Source: Gracilaria gracilis (Eukaryota; Rhodophyta; Florideophyceae; Gracilariales; Gracilariaceae). From it: a stretch of 64,000 nt of DNA. The stretch is taken from NCBI GenBank assembly GCA_030374805.1, contig JARGSG010000003.1:186001-250000 (forward strand), read 5' to 3'. A program made the position numbers and the translations under genes. Shown in pieces: positions 41,614-53,015 of the stretch (positions are counted from its first letter, which is position 1; each line of letters starts with the position of its first letter). The notes beneath the pieces are model-generated. The model saw nothing but the letters and a program-made list of their open reading frames with translations, had not been told where the DNA came from and ran no database searches.

Positions 41614-43119
41614 TCATTTCTTACCAAATGGCAGAGGGATGTCTGGTAGCCCAACCTTTGGTACCTCAAGCTTCGGTACCTCAAGCTTCGGTACCTTAAG
41701 CTTCGGTAAGGTAATTGGTCCAACCTTTAGGCCTTCCGCAGCTGCTGGAACAACAGCACGCGGCTTCCTGGGTGCAGCCTTGACACGCGGGCGTTGGGTG
41801 GAATCCGCTTTTGAAACAGCTCCAACCTTGGAAGAAGCTACCTGGCCTGGCAATTCAAGTGACGGGGTAACAGGGGTGCTCGAGGCCAGCGCAGCGGACA
41901 ACACGCGCAGCTCCGCTTTTGCGTCTTCAAGGTCTCTCTCAATTCTTGAAAGGGTATCGCACTCCATTTGGGCCATGTACCGCTTGTAGTCGGAAGATTT
42001 GGAACCACCATCAGTGAGTGGGCTCTCAGAACCCATTTGCTTCGCGTAGGGATTCGCAAGAAGGGGGTCTCCTCCAGAGTATGCCACACCGCGTTTGAGC
42101 ATGGGACCCATGTCGCTGACCATCGCACGGTAGGGCGCCAAACTATCCTTTGAGGTAGAATTCTTCCTCTCTAATTCAGCGTCATATTGCGCTTGGAGCG
42201 CTTTGACTGTTTCCTCAAGACTGCTCACCTCCGCTACAGAAACAAAGCCGGGCGCAGGGGCAAGGGCTGGATCAGGGCAGGCATACCAATTTGGGGCAGT
42301 GCTCCTGAGAGGCGTGTTTTCAGCCACCTTCTCGTAAGGTGTCGGGGTGCCTGTGATGTAAGAATCAATGTTATCGCAGAATTGCTTTCCATCCGAGCCG
42401 TTGTACCCAGAAAGAGCTGCACCTCCCATGGCCTTATCCGAGTTAGCCCATCCACCTTTGAGAGCGCATTGTTTGTTAAACGATTCGCATGGCGTGTAAG
42501 CACCTCTGAAGCGCAAGAATGGGATTGTGTCTTCCCCGAAAACCGAGCTATATTCTTCAGAGTCGATGTAGCTGTCAATATCAGCATCAACGCCCTTGGT
42601 GGCGTAGATGTCAAGATGAAGGGAAATCTCCGCTCGCGAGTCGGGCGCGCGACCAAGAAGGTGCATGAAGTTGAGTTCAATGAAACGGAACTGAGAAGCA
42701 CCTTCCAAGAAACGTGTCTTGTAAGCACTAGACTTGGCAATGGCGCGTACAAATTCGCGCGCAGAGATGTTTCCAGCTTTGTATTGAGACTCTGGTACTG
42801 CGAGCTCCGCACGCTCCTCTTCCATGATATATGCGTTCCCGAAAACGTGTCTGTAGGCAGCGCGCATATGACTCTCCCGATCGTCCTCGCTGCTGTCGGA
42901 ATAGAGCACCTTCGGTTGGAACGGTCCAAGGACGTAGCGCGAGAATGAATACGAATCAGTGTTCACTGTGTCCAGCCCGCTAAGGACACTCATGGACGGA
43001 ACTTGGCGACTAGAACGACGAGCGTGAACGCGCTCATTGGTAGCAGTTGTGGAGCTCGGAGCGAACGAAGAGGAGAAGGAGGATGCAGAGAGCGGGAGAG
43101 CGCCCACGAAAGCTGCCAT
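41614..43119 (-). CDS. Phycobilisome rod linker, nuclear-encoded
   Basis: 501 aa, single exon. Residues 1-40 are a Ser/Ala/Thr/Arg-rich plastid transit peptide (ALPLSASSFSSSFAPSSTTA). Residues about 50-215 are a PBS-linker (pfam00427-type) domain: MRAAYRHVFGNAYIMEEER, ARAIAK-like SAREFVRAIAKSSAYKTRF, FIELNFMHLLGRAPDSRAEI and YIDSEEYSSVFGEDTIPFLR. A coiled segment follows (EETVKALQAQYDAELERKN), then an Ala/Ser/Pro region and a repetitive basic-hydrophobic tail (LPKLKVPKLEVPKLEVPKVG). Linkers organise phycoerythrin or phycocyanin hexamers into rods in the plastid stroma. The extended C-terminus distinguishes it from cyanobacterial linkers. It is the best evidence for a red alga. Head to head with FabG. 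Confidence 0.88.
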   Translation of the reverse strand: MAAFVGALPLSASSFSSSFAPSSTTATNERVHARRSSRQVPSMSVLSGLDTVNTDSYSFSRYVLGPFQPKVLYSDSSEDDRESHMRAAYRHVFGNAYIMEEERAELAVPESQYKAGNISAREFVRAIAKSSAYKTRFLEGASQFRFIELNFMHLLGRAPDSRAEISLHLDIYATKGVDADIDSYIDSEEYSSVFGEDTIPFLRFRGAYTPCESFNKQCALKGGWANSDKAMGGAALSGYNGSDGKQFCDNIDSYITGTPTPYEKVAENTPLRSTAPNWYACPDPALAPAPGFVSVAEVSSLEETVKALQAQYDAELERKNSTSKDSLAPYRAMVSDMGPMLKRGVAYSGGDPLLANPYAKQMGSESPLTDGGSKSSDYKRYMAQMECDTLSRIERDLEDAKAELRVLSAALASSTPVTPSLELPGQVASSKVGAVSKADSTQRPRVKAAPRKPRAVVPAAAEGLKVGPITLPKLKVPKLEVPKLEVPKVGLPDIPLPFGKK

Positions 43120-44569
<1,450 letters not shown>

Positions 44570-45496
44570 CTGATCGGCAGCAATTGGGTCATTGCGGAAA
44601 CATATGGGCTAAATCTTCACGGTTCTCAATTTCAAGGAGCAAAGTAAGAAAGCTAACTGTTTCTAGCGGTTTTGGCCTTCTGCAAAACGTAACTCAGAAC
44701 TCTGTGTATAAGAGGCTCCTACATTTAAGGGTGCCCGATTCATTCATACATATATGAATGAAACGGTGTATGCTCTATACCTATGCAGGAAAGTTTTAAG
44801 CTTCACAAGGAGAACATTTCAATGGCATGAGCTGCCGCCAATCCATGGCAGAGACAAGACCATGAGCCCAGCTATTTCTGCCTGTTCTGGTGGAGTTTTT
44901 TGTTCTCTTACTGAATGAATGAACGAGACTTGATTGCTCAAATAAAGCAGGTCCTTTTGATCGACGACTGACGGCCGCAGTTTTGAGAACGGTAAATATC
45001 ATTTCATCCTGCAACCTGTTTCACATCATCATGATCTGATTCTTCCAACAGAATGAGTTGATTGGGTTCGAACCGCCGTCCAAAGTCCCACCGAAACGTC
45101 CGGCGGGAGCCAAGTTTCTCTCGGTGTGAACGGGAAGCGTGAGACTTCAAATGAAGGAATGAATGAGATAACAAGTGCCACTATGGAGAATTCTATAGGC
45201 TCACACAAAACCTCTATTAACCAATGGTTATTTTGGATTGATCTCGCTGACTGAAGTGTTCATGCATGACTTCTTGTTCCCTTTCGTTCGTTCGTTGTTC
45301 TTGTTGGTTCACCAAGAACCAAGGGTTAGATAGAAGACTTGCATTCCTTCGTAATGACGCTTTAGCAACTTCGCGACTGTTGTGTTAAATTTCAAGAGTG
45401 GCCACTCTGAACCGTCTAGTCTTACGCTAGCATCCGTACTCAGCTTCAAGGTGGGCTTTCACACTCCAAGTTCACACTCTCACATTTGACGCGAAT
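44570..45496. other. Intergenic region
   Basis: About 930 bp without a supported gene. Contains a GGTTCGAACC palindrome near 45065 that is not part of a tRNA fold. Confidence 0.5.
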
Positions 45497-45883
45497 ATGT
45501 ATCTCCAAGCAGACCTGGATCACATTGCTATTGAGTGTCAAGACGTGCAGAAACTATTGGCTTTCTATACGGAGACTCTGAAGTTCGCTCCGAGTGGTAT
45601 CAAGGAGTATGAGAATGGAAGTAGACCGTTTCCAAGTGCTCGAGTATCTGAAATAACAATCATCGACTTCTTCAAGTCTGATAACGCTAGTGGTTTGTCT
45701 GGGAACGGCCACTTTTGTTTCTGCATCGCCAAGAGCGATTTTGCGGATTTGAAGAGTAGACTTGAGAAGGAAGGTATCACCGTGGATGACCCGGTGAAAA
45801 GGAGTGGAGCACGTGGAGATGGAATGAGCATTTATATCAGGGACCCAGAAGGAAATCAGCTCGAGTTCAGGTATTATGATTAA
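45497..45883 (+). CDS. Glyoxalase/VOC-superfamily protein
   Basis: 128 aa, a single vicinal-oxygen-chelate module. The beta-alpha-beta-beta-beta pattern is visible: DLDHIAIECQDVQKLLAFYT with a first ligand-like His9, then GHFCFCI (His in the second strand) and IYIRDPEGNQLEFRYYD with the usual terminal Glu. The length fits stand-alone VOC proteins of the lactoylglutathione-lyase-like group. The substrate (methylglyoxal adduct, fosfomycin-like or other) cannot be told. No targeting peptide. Own short transcription unit. Confidence 0.8.
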   Translation: MYLQADLDHIAIECQDVQKLLAFYTETLKFAPSGIKEYENGSRPFPSARVSEITIIDFFKSDNASGLSGNGHFCFCIAKSDFADLKSRLEKEGITVDDPVKRSGARGDGMSIYIRDPEGNQLEFRYYD

Positions 45884-46525
45884 GTGGGTGTGAGAAAGAC
45901 TTTGAGCGTAATATGTTATCTCAGTGGGATGTGCAGGTCGCTCCAGCGACGAAGTGGTTTGATTACACGGTGCTGAAGTGCAGTCGATTGCATGTTTGAA
46001 GAAGGCCGTGTTCAATATCGGATAATGCGGTTGGTCAGAAAGTTTCCCTGTTGGTCAAGGTAGCAGCAAGTAGCAAGGGACTTCGGTGTGGCAGAAGTCA
46101 GGCATACAGACATAGATAGAAAGTTCGTGCCGCCCCTTGAACACTTGTCTCGTAGCTATCAAGGTGGCCTGAACCTCTGTGAATCGTAGGTGAGAAGGTC
46201 TACTGGTATCAAGCGGAACAGGTTGCCCTTCATTGTCAAAGTCTCAGGAGACTCCTGAGGTTTCTGCAAACCAACCGTTCTCAGACTTTGTTTACCCTTA
46301 TACTTGATCGGCGAATCTCTACGAGAGCGGCGCTGAAAAACGATAGAAATCTAGTAGCCTACGAAGCATGAAAGACGATGCGCATTGCATGGTTCCGAAG
46401 TCAGGACGAAGGGAAACGGGATGAAGACCACGCAAACATTTTGGGGTATATCCCATTAACGTATAACAAAGGCGAGAAAGTATAGGAGAATCTATGATTT
46501 AATTCAGTTACAACCCATGCTTACC
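45884..46525. other. Intergenic region
   Basis: About 640 bp between convergent genes. No gene or repeat seen. Confidence 0.5.
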
Positions 46526-47167
46526 TTACTCCATCTTCGGGTCCTGGTACTTGATGGGGTACTTCTTATACCACTCAGCAACGCTCGGCAGCTCCATAAC
46601 AGCCTTGTGGATTGCCGTGAGCTTCGGATATTCGTCGAAGATATCAGTCTTCACGAAGTCCATTACTCCACACTTAATGGCAGTAATGAAGCACGTAATA
46701 GCAATATCAGCAATTGAAATCTTGCTACCTACTGCGTACACACCCTCGCCAAACAATTCCAGCCTTTTCTCCATAGCTCCAGCGTAACGGGGCATGGCTT
46801 CAGTAACAAATTTGGTTCGCTGCTCCTTGAGCTTCTCCTGATCATCACCCCTGTAACCATAAAGAACAGTAAACAGATCGACCATGGTATCCACAATCTC
46901 ATCAACCTTCAAAGCCTGAAGCGGATCGGTGGGATACAAGTCTCCAAGCTTCCCCACGTATCGAAGGATTGCGTTCGACTGTGCCATCATTTCGCCATCG
47001 ATAGTCAACGTTGGGACTGAGCCGTAGGGGGTCGTTGGCTTGATGTCCTTCCATGACGAAAAGGGAAATCGGTGATCCTCATAGTCGATGCCGGAAATTT
47101 GAAAGGCAAGACGGATGGGTTCACCGCGGCCCCTAAGGTCGAAGTAAGTGAGCTTCATGGGCGACAT
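46526..47167 (-). CDS. Glutathione S-transferase, sigma-like
   Basis: 213 aa from the ATG at 47167. N-terminal thioredoxin-like domain: KLTYFDLRGRGEPIRLAFQ with the catalytic Tyr and RGRGE motif typical of sigma-class GSTs, cis-Pro in YGSVPTLTIDG, and the glutathione-binding QSNAILRYVG. The all-helical C-terminal domain carries GSKISIADIAITCFI, the N-capping-box motif. Cytosolic detoxification of electrophiles, or prostaglandin-type isomerisation in animals, is the family function. The frame continues upstream to 47290, but that segment includes the gene's own TATA box, so 47167 is the start. Confidence 0.9.
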   Translation of the reverse strand: MSPMKLTYFDLRGRGEPIRLAFQISGIDYEDHRFPFSSWKDIKPTTPYGSVPTLTIDGEMMAQSNAILRYVGKLGDLYPTDPLQALKVDEIVDTMVDLFTVLYGYRGDDQEKLKEQRTKFVTEAMPRYAGAMEKRLELFGEGVYAVGSKISIADIAITCFITAIKCGVMDFVKTDIFDEYPKLTAIHKAVMELPSVAEWYKKYPIKYQDPKME

Positions 47168-47977
47168 GTTAGGCAAGAATGAAGTGATCGAGATAAAGTT
47201 ACAGAAGTGAAGCGAGGATCGGGAATCACACAACTGACGGTCCTCAGGACCGGCGTAATAATGGTGGAGGGGGAGACGCTTTTTATACAAAAGCGGCGTA
47301 TCAAAAACTGTCGATTACGCTTCCAGACTGAAATCCAGAGGGGGTATTAAACCTGCCAACGTTACCATCTATGAGGGGCAACGAACCGATTTGTCTAGGG
47401 TTCTCCAAAGATGCAACATGCCACGAATCAGACGCAGGCGTATGGCTATCATCTATGGCTCCAGCAAACGTTGCTCAACGGTATCGGTCGGAATGTTGAC
47501 GGTCTGCCTGTCAACGAAGAGATCGTGTGAAGTCATAGGCCGGACCAAGTTTCGCCACGTCCGCGAAGGATCGAGAAAGGCCGAATCCCTTGCTAATCGG
47601 AGAGACTCCATCAGCCAATCACAAATCGTGGCATGTGAAAGGGGAAATGCCTAATTTCTTTGATAGAAAACCAATTCTGCAATTACAACCATTGACGATT
47701 CCAGCAATGCTTCCGCCCGCAGTGGACCGTTTGAGAGCATGTGGTAAATCTTCAAAAAATTGGCGCAGGGCGCGATTTTGGCGGTGGTACGCTGTGATTG
47801 GGCGGCGTGGCCGTGGAAACCAGCGAAGCACGAAAGGCTTACTTAATCAACCGCCTCATTTTCGCCGCCTCCGGAAGCCTCCGCGCGCAAGCGAACGCCA
47901 GTCTGCAACCGGTCCTCCGCCACTGCCCAGCCCGCCTGCCCCGCCGTCGGAGTACTTAAGCCTCAGCCCCGAGCGCC
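47168..47977. other. Bidirectional promoter region, GST / TFIIA
   Basis: About 810 bp between divergent genes. Contains the GST TATA box; the TFIIA side is more GC-rich. No gene seen. Confidence 0.5.
47280..47287 (-). promoter_or_regulatory. TATA box of the GST gene
   Basis: TATAAAAA on the minus strand, about 115 nt upstream of the GST ATG. Confidence 0.6.
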
Positions 47978-48616
47978 ATGAACCAAGCGCATGTCCTCGA
48001 AGTTTACCTTCGGGTAATCGACGCGACCATTGAGGGCGTTCGCGCCGAGCTTGTCGACAAAGGCGCTTCGGGCTCCGCCATCGACAGCCTTGCCGTCCTC
48101 AAGAAGCGATGGGCGGAACGCTTGCACACTCATGAGTTCACGGACGACCCGGCCATCGTCGAGAAGCCGTCCTCTTCCGGCAAGAACTCTAAGGCAAAGA
48201 AGCCAGACCCGGGCCTCACCCCAAAGGTCCCGCTCAAGCCGCCCGGAAGCCGCAACGGCGTAATCTCTGTGGCAGCTCTAACTAACGACACAGAAGAGCA
48301 GAACGGTCCACCTCTGCCCCCGATTCCTCGGAAGACACCGAGTGAGTCCGAAGTTGTGGAGGTCAAGGTGGAGGAGCGTCCCTTGAAGAGGCAGCGGATA
48401 CCCGATGACGGGAAAGCGGAGGACAAAGGGGAAGCCTTGGATAGCAGTGACAGCGAGAGTGAATCGGATGATGAAGCCCCAGAGAATCTTGTCCTTGCAC
48501 AGTATGAGAAAGTGAGGAAGGGACCGAAATGGAAGCTAATACTCAAGGAAGGTATTGTGGTCATTCGCGACCGAGAGTATTTGTTCAATAAAGCGACATG
48601 CGACCTAGACTTTTAG
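47978..48616 (+). CDS. TFIIA large (alpha/beta) subunit
   Basis: 212 aa. The N-terminal helical bundle matches TFIIA-alpha: VLEVYLRVIDATIEGVRAEL and IDSLAVLKKRWAERL. A Pro/Ser/acidic spacer follows (DSSDSESESDDE). The C-terminal beta-barrel half is very clear: NLVLAQYEKVRKGPKWKLIL, KEGIVVIRDREYLFNKATCD (compare the yeast Toa1 and animal TFIIA-beta C-terminus). It stabilises TBP on the TATA box in the nucleus. The spacer is short compared with animal TFIIA-alpha/beta (about 376 aa) and closer to yeast Toa1 (286 aa) or smaller. Confidence 0.9.
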   Translation: MNQAHVLEVYLRVIDATIEGVRAELVDKGASGSAIDSLAVLKKRWAERLHTHEFTDDPAIVEKPSSSGKNSKAKKPDPGLTPKVPLKPPGSRNGVISVAALTNDTEEQNGPPLPPIPRKTPSESEVVEVKVEERPLKRQRIPDDGKAEDKGEALDSSDSESESDDEAPENLVLAQYEKVRKGPKWKLILKEGIVVIRDREYLFNKATCDLDF

Positions 48617-49465
48617 ACTTCATCGTCGTTTTCGACGGTCGGCGTGAGCATTCTCACATTGTTGGGCCTTTAGGTGGCAAGGCTGATAGCACGGATGTGA
48701 TCGAATGTTGTTGGAACTGTCGAAGACTATTTCGTCATCTGAAATCCTTTCCTGAACGATGCTCCATGGTGGTTGATGTCTCGTAAAGGCACCGTGCTTT
48801 GCACATTCCTGCAGCGCTCTAAGCTCCTTGGATTCCAAGCATGCTGTTGTAGCCATCGAATCTTTGTACAATGCTCTTCTCCCTCTCTCAATGTTCTTGT
48901 ACGTATACTTTTAATCTAAAGTTAGAATCTGTAACACGGCAGAATCTCTGCCTGCTCTCGCATACCACAATGCATCACCTTACGTTTGATTAGTGACCCT
49001 AAAACGGTGGTGACCACGAGTTAAGACTGATAATATTCTGAGCCGTCATGTTGGCACAGCATGTACAGTAACCTCACACTTGGTTAGGGGCCCTCGGTGA
49101 CAGATTTCTTTCATGCGACCGCCAAAGTTGTGAACATCTTTGTGCAAAGTTCTGTCACAGAGCTCAGTACCGTTTAGTATCACCCACGATGTGGTTTCGA
49201 GAAAAACATTTGGCCTTTCATATCTTCGGCACCGAAAGGCCGAAGGAATTGGAATTGGCAGAAGACCCCCTCCCCCTAGACTCTCGAATATCCTTTTTCC
49301 GGATGATGAAGTACTGGCTTATCGGCTGAGCGCTGAGCGTATTGCAACCAGTTTAAGTACAAGACTTCCGACTATCGGATGAGAAAAACGATAATGCTTT
49401 TGTAGGAGTTGCTCTGTCTCTGTCTTTCTCTCTCTTGTTCGGGTACTGTATGCCATGTGTCATGT

Positions 49466-49530
49466 TGTACTAGCTCGCAAAACAGAGCGCTGCTTACTAA
49501 AGAAACGCTCTCTCACCAGGAAGGCCAACA
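49466..49530 (-). repeat. Dispersed hairpin element, copy E (inverted)
   Basis: On the minus strand: GTTGGCCTTCCTGGTGAGAG, AGCGTTTCTTTAGTAAGCAG, CGCTCTG, then an AGCTAGTAC right end. It keeps the order of the other copies but with a diverged second stem arm. Confidence 0.5.
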
Positions 49531-49635
49531 TCTGTCTACTCGGTAGTGAGAAAATGTCACTGCAGTCTACATATCGAATGCTGCGCTCTATGAACTGTGA
49601 ACTGTGGAACTTTCAAACTTCCGCCATAGTGAACT

Positions 49636-50001
49636 TTACGCTTCAGTGAAGAAAGAGCGAAGAATGTCTATGCTCCATTCAGGCTGCGAACCGATCATCG
49701 GAAGAAGATCGTACAGGCGTTTCCCTGGATTGTGCCACGCATGGAAAGTGATCCTACGGAGACATTCGTGAGACCAGTGGTTTTCCGAGGTTTTTGCCGG
49801 AGGTATGTCGGAGAACGTTGTGGAATTGCGGTCTCGCTCTCTTTCTCTAGCGCCGCCGATGAGATGAGGGTTGGGCGAGATGAATGTTGCCATTGTCTCT
49901 TCAGCGGCATGTGGCTCGTGCAGAGCGCTTTGTCGCGGCGGGCCCCCTTGTCGACGAGCTCTGGAGAGTATGAACAAAGATGTACAAGCGGAGAGGAGCA
50001 T
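49636..50001 (-). CDS. Hypothetical small protein, weak support
   Basis: From the ATG at 50001 the frame gives 121 aa. It has a hydrophobic start (MLLSACTSLFILS) followed by RARRQ, resembling a signal or anchor, then a polar region and a C-terminal segment with some helix character (GKRLYDLLPMIGSQPEWSID). I recognise no family. It lies in a repeat-bearing intergenic region and may be chance; an internal ATG 105 nt downstream is also possible. Confidence 0.25.
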   Translation of the reverse strand: MLLSACTSLFILSRARRQGGPPRQSALHEPHAAEETMATFISPNPHLIGGARERERDRNSTTFSDIPPAKTSENHWSHECLRRITFHAWHNPGKRLYDLLPMIGSQPEWSIDILRSFFTEA

Positions 50002-50542
50002 GGAAGCTATAATGCAAGCACGAGCACGAGACAAAGTATCGGTATTGTATCGGTAGCAGTCTCCCCTGGCCTGGAGTGATTGCGATGCCTGGTGGAACCT
50101 TTCCTGGGACTCCTAATGCAGAAGATTAACTACCTTCACTCTTCATGGAAGCGCAGTTCTGCAGTACAAGGGAAGCATTCAGACCAACTTCCGGCTGCTC
50201 TCTGAGAACAACAACGTGAACATAGCTGGACGATTTCAAAAATGGAGAACTCTCTGGCCTATGGGAGCATCGGAATTCGAATGATCTGGAGTTCAAGGAA
50301 GGACCTCGCTGTTGAGTGGATTGCCCAGGTAGGTTAATGAAAGAGAGAGAGAGAGAGAGAGCGGAAGCGACCCTATCACAGCTCTAGCATCCCGGATGTG
50401 GTGGGGCATTACCATCCTACATCACCTTTCGAAAAAGAAGAATAGCGTGCTTAACGACGTACGAAGGCAGATCATTAACGTTAGGTTTTGCCTTCTTTCC
50501 GGAAACGTCGAGTACTTCGTACCAAATGTATGACAGAATTAT

Positions 50543-50617
50543 TAAGCTTTCCTAGTGAGGGAACGTCTCCTTGAACAAAAACGTTCTACGCTACGTTGTA
50601 ACTAAGCTAGCGTACCC
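50543..50617 (+). repeat. Dispersed hairpin element, copy C
   Basis: AAGCTTTCCTAGTGAGGGAA, CGTCTCCTTGAACAAAAACG, TTCTACGCTACGTTGTAACT, then AAGCTAGCGTACCC, the best-preserved right end. That end is the inverse of GGGTAC...GGCTTTC at the left of copy A. Confidence 0.7.
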
Positions 50618-50965
50618 ATAAAAAAGAAAGAGATAAAAGGAGGGCTATAATCTTCGCTTCTCTCTGATGCGATGATCCCCTCTTGCGCTATCACAACATC
50701 TTGCACGGAGGAAACCCATGCGGCCACACATTAGTCACGGAAGACGCTGGCAGAGAAGTCAATGCATATATACACTGTTACATCCCGCAGGCAAGCAGAA
50801 CTTCATGATTGCACAACCCCTACAAAGGACCTTAACCCTCATCCTCATGCTTCCATATCGAAGCGATATTCGGATGGAAGCAATAGCTGGAAGTCCACGG
50901 TAGTTAACTCGACATTCGGAAGTAGCTGACATGATCATCATGATGATCCCACAGATATGCATGTC

Positions 50966-52096
50966 CTAAATGGAGCTCCCACCGAAAATCTGATCGTCGT
51001 CATGATGGTGAACAGCTTTCACGGATCCAGTAACAGCGTTGTGATATGGGTTTTGCTCACCCATTACCTCTATGCTTAATCTTTGGTCCATTACAAACGA
51101 TGGCATAACGCCAGCTTTGTAGCTAACCTTCCCCACCATTTTCCCCGGAACGCCGCTAATAATCGCAAAAGGTTCAACCGGCTTCAAGACCACTGAGCAT
51201 GCCGCAATGTGGGCCCCAACGCCTACTTTAATATTACCAAGAATTGTTGCACCCGCTCCGATCATAACGCCATCCCCAACCTTCGGATGACGATCCCCTG
51301 TCTCTTTGCCGGTTCCTCCCAGTGTTACATTGTGAAGAAGGGAAACGTTGTTTCCAAGAGTCGCAGTTTCCCCAATTACAATACCGGTTCCGTGATCAAT
51401 AAGCACGCCATGACCTATTTGGGCAGCGGGATGAATGTCTACAGCAAAGCGACTAGAAATCATTGACTGCATGTAAAGCGCAAGACTGATTCGGCCATTC
51501 TTCCATAACCAGTGAGCGCATCTCCAGCTCTCTAGGGCATGAAACCCTTTTGAGTAAAGCAAAACGCGTGCTGCGTGACTGCTGGCTGGATCTCTTTGCA
51601 TGACTGCTGCAATATCTGCCCGGACGGCTTTGCCGTATTCTGGGTCATCTGCCATGGCTTCCCGAAAAAGTTCGACCCATTGAGTTGCCTGGAACGTTGG
51701 GGTATCCAACGCGTTTCCAAGGGTAGTGCCTAGTGTTTCTTCCAGAGTTTCATGTACAAGAATGGTGGCGTACAAGGCACTCGCCAGTTGCGGTTCTTCT
51801 GCGGCGGCATTCCAGGCCTCTCGCTTCATAAGCTGCCACAGAGGGTCATCCTCTCCATGCATTGACTGAGTCATTTCCTCAACTGTCACAGAATGACCGA
51901 AACCATTTCCGTTTTCATTCCGTGATATATTTGGCATACTTGTTGAAACTTTGCTCACCCTTGGCGGTTGTTGGGGGCGAAACGCTTCTCTTGAAGACGA
52001 AGCAGAATAAGCCGAACAACATGAGGTTTGACGGGTTGTACGCAAAGAAAGAGCGCCAGATAGCACATACGCAGTCCGGGCGCGTCGAGGAGGCAT
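50966..52096 (-). CDS. cysE: Serine O-acetyltransferase, probably organellar
   Basis: 376 aa. The leader is Arg/Ser-rich (about 100 residues). The SATase N-terminal domain is clear (DPLWQLMKREAWNAAAEEPQ, ASALYATILVHETLEETLG), then KAVRADIAAVMQRDPAS and GFHALESWRCAHWLW. The left-handed beta-helix follows: DIHPAAQIGHGVLIDHGTG with the catalytic His, IVIGETATLGNNVSLLHNVT and GDRHPKVGDGVMIGAGATIL, and a C-terminal tail of the kind that binds O-acetylserine sulfhydrylase. It converts serine and acetyl-CoA to O-acetylserine, the entry to cysteine synthesis. The leader makes plastid (or mitochondrion) likely. No intron. Confidence 0.9.
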   Translation of the reverse strand: MPPRRARTAYVLSGALSLRTTRQTSCCSAYSASSSREAFRPQQPPRVSKVSTSMPNISRNENGNGFGHSVTVEEMTQSMHGEDDPLWQLMKREAWNAAAEEPQLASALYATILVHETLEETLGTTLGNALDTPTFQATQWVELFREAMADDPEYGKAVRADIAAVMQRDPASSHAARVLLYSKGFHALESWRCAHWLWKNGRISLALYMQSMISSRFAVDIHPAAQIGHGVLIDHGTGIVIGETATLGNNVSLLHNVTLGGTGKETGDRHPKVGDGVMIGAGATILGNIKVGVGAHIAACSVVLKPVEPFAIISGVPGKMVGKVSYKAGVMPSFVMDQRLSIEVMGEQNPYHNAVTGSVKAVHHHDDDQIFGGSSI

Positions 52097-53015
52097 TTGG
52101 TAAGTTAGCAGCGCACAAACCGGTCAAGTGCTGAGCTTCCGAAGAACAAAGGCGGGCTTCGTCTACCGTTACTCTTGTAGTTCCTGAAGTGACTGCAAAT
52201 AAGAACGTGGCCCAACAGTCGCTGCGAAGAAACCCTGCGACGCGTGGTGATGAAAAGAAATTTTGAGTCGTGTGCCGTTTGGCTTGACGAATGAAGTGTT
52301 GTGTGATGGCGCGGCCCCTCACACTGAGGCTCACAGCTTGAAGAAGCTTATCACGTTCTGTGACAACCTGCTTGGTGATCTTTATTTTACTAAATTTAAT
52401 CAAGAAAACATCTCGAGGTTGAAGATTTACTCTGGGCTGCAACCCTAGGCTAGAGCGGGTGCCCTGTTAGTCCAATGCAGTGCAGTAGGCAGTGCCTACT
52501 CTAGGCACACGATGGACTCAATGACGGAAGCTCATGCGAAAACTGTACCAAGGGTATATATACGTTACTGCAGATGATAGATATCTACACAGTGATCGAA
52601 AAACATTCCTCGTGTCCAACGAGAAAGTTACAAAGCTTATCAAACGAAGCGCAGGACGACTATCGCTCTAATTAGATATCTTACGGTGGGCAAGTAAACC
52701 AATACTGAGACATGGAATCAATTCCAGAAATCCAACACATTTCCTCAGTACCTCAAACATAGGCTTGCACAATCGCACCATTTTTCTGACGTGCACCGGA
52801 TGCGAAAAAGAAAACGGATGGGCATCTTATTTACTGTTGTAATGCAATGCGAGATAATGGATGGCTCAACATTTTGCACTGTGTAGAACAGGATAATGGC
52901 TGCTGTTGGAGTTCCGACTCACGCGGACATTTGCGAACGTCCAGTTGCCGTCTGTCGTATTGCAGCACACAGGTCGATAGACCTTCGGAGAACAGATTGT
53001 GTTCCATCATGGCGT
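52097..53015. other. Intergenic region
   Basis: About 920 bp. A plus-strand frame (about 52263-52448) contains PFGLTN, reminiscent of retroelement reverse transcriptases, but nothing around it supports that. No gene. Confidence 0.45.

Larger units (their letters stand above)
48617..50965. other. Long intergenic region with hairpin-element copies
   Basis: About 2.3 kb. Holds an inverted (about 49466-49530) and a direct (about 50543-50617) hairpin-element copy and a GA microsatellite (about 50343-50362). One small minus-strand frame (49636-50001) is listed separately with low confidence. Confidence 0.5.

Noticed and set aside
42187..42948. Long plus-strand frame antisense to the linker
   Set aside because: It is the shadow of the linker coding frame, with no domain and poor composition.
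45050..45120. tRNA-like GGGTTCGAACC
   Set aside because: The T-stem does not pair (GGG against CGC) and no acceptor or anticodon arm can be found around it.
52263..52448. PFGLTN motif suggesting a Ty3/gypsy reverse transcriptase
   Set aside because: The catalytic YxDD region and the other RT blocks are absent, and the frame has no ATG at its start.
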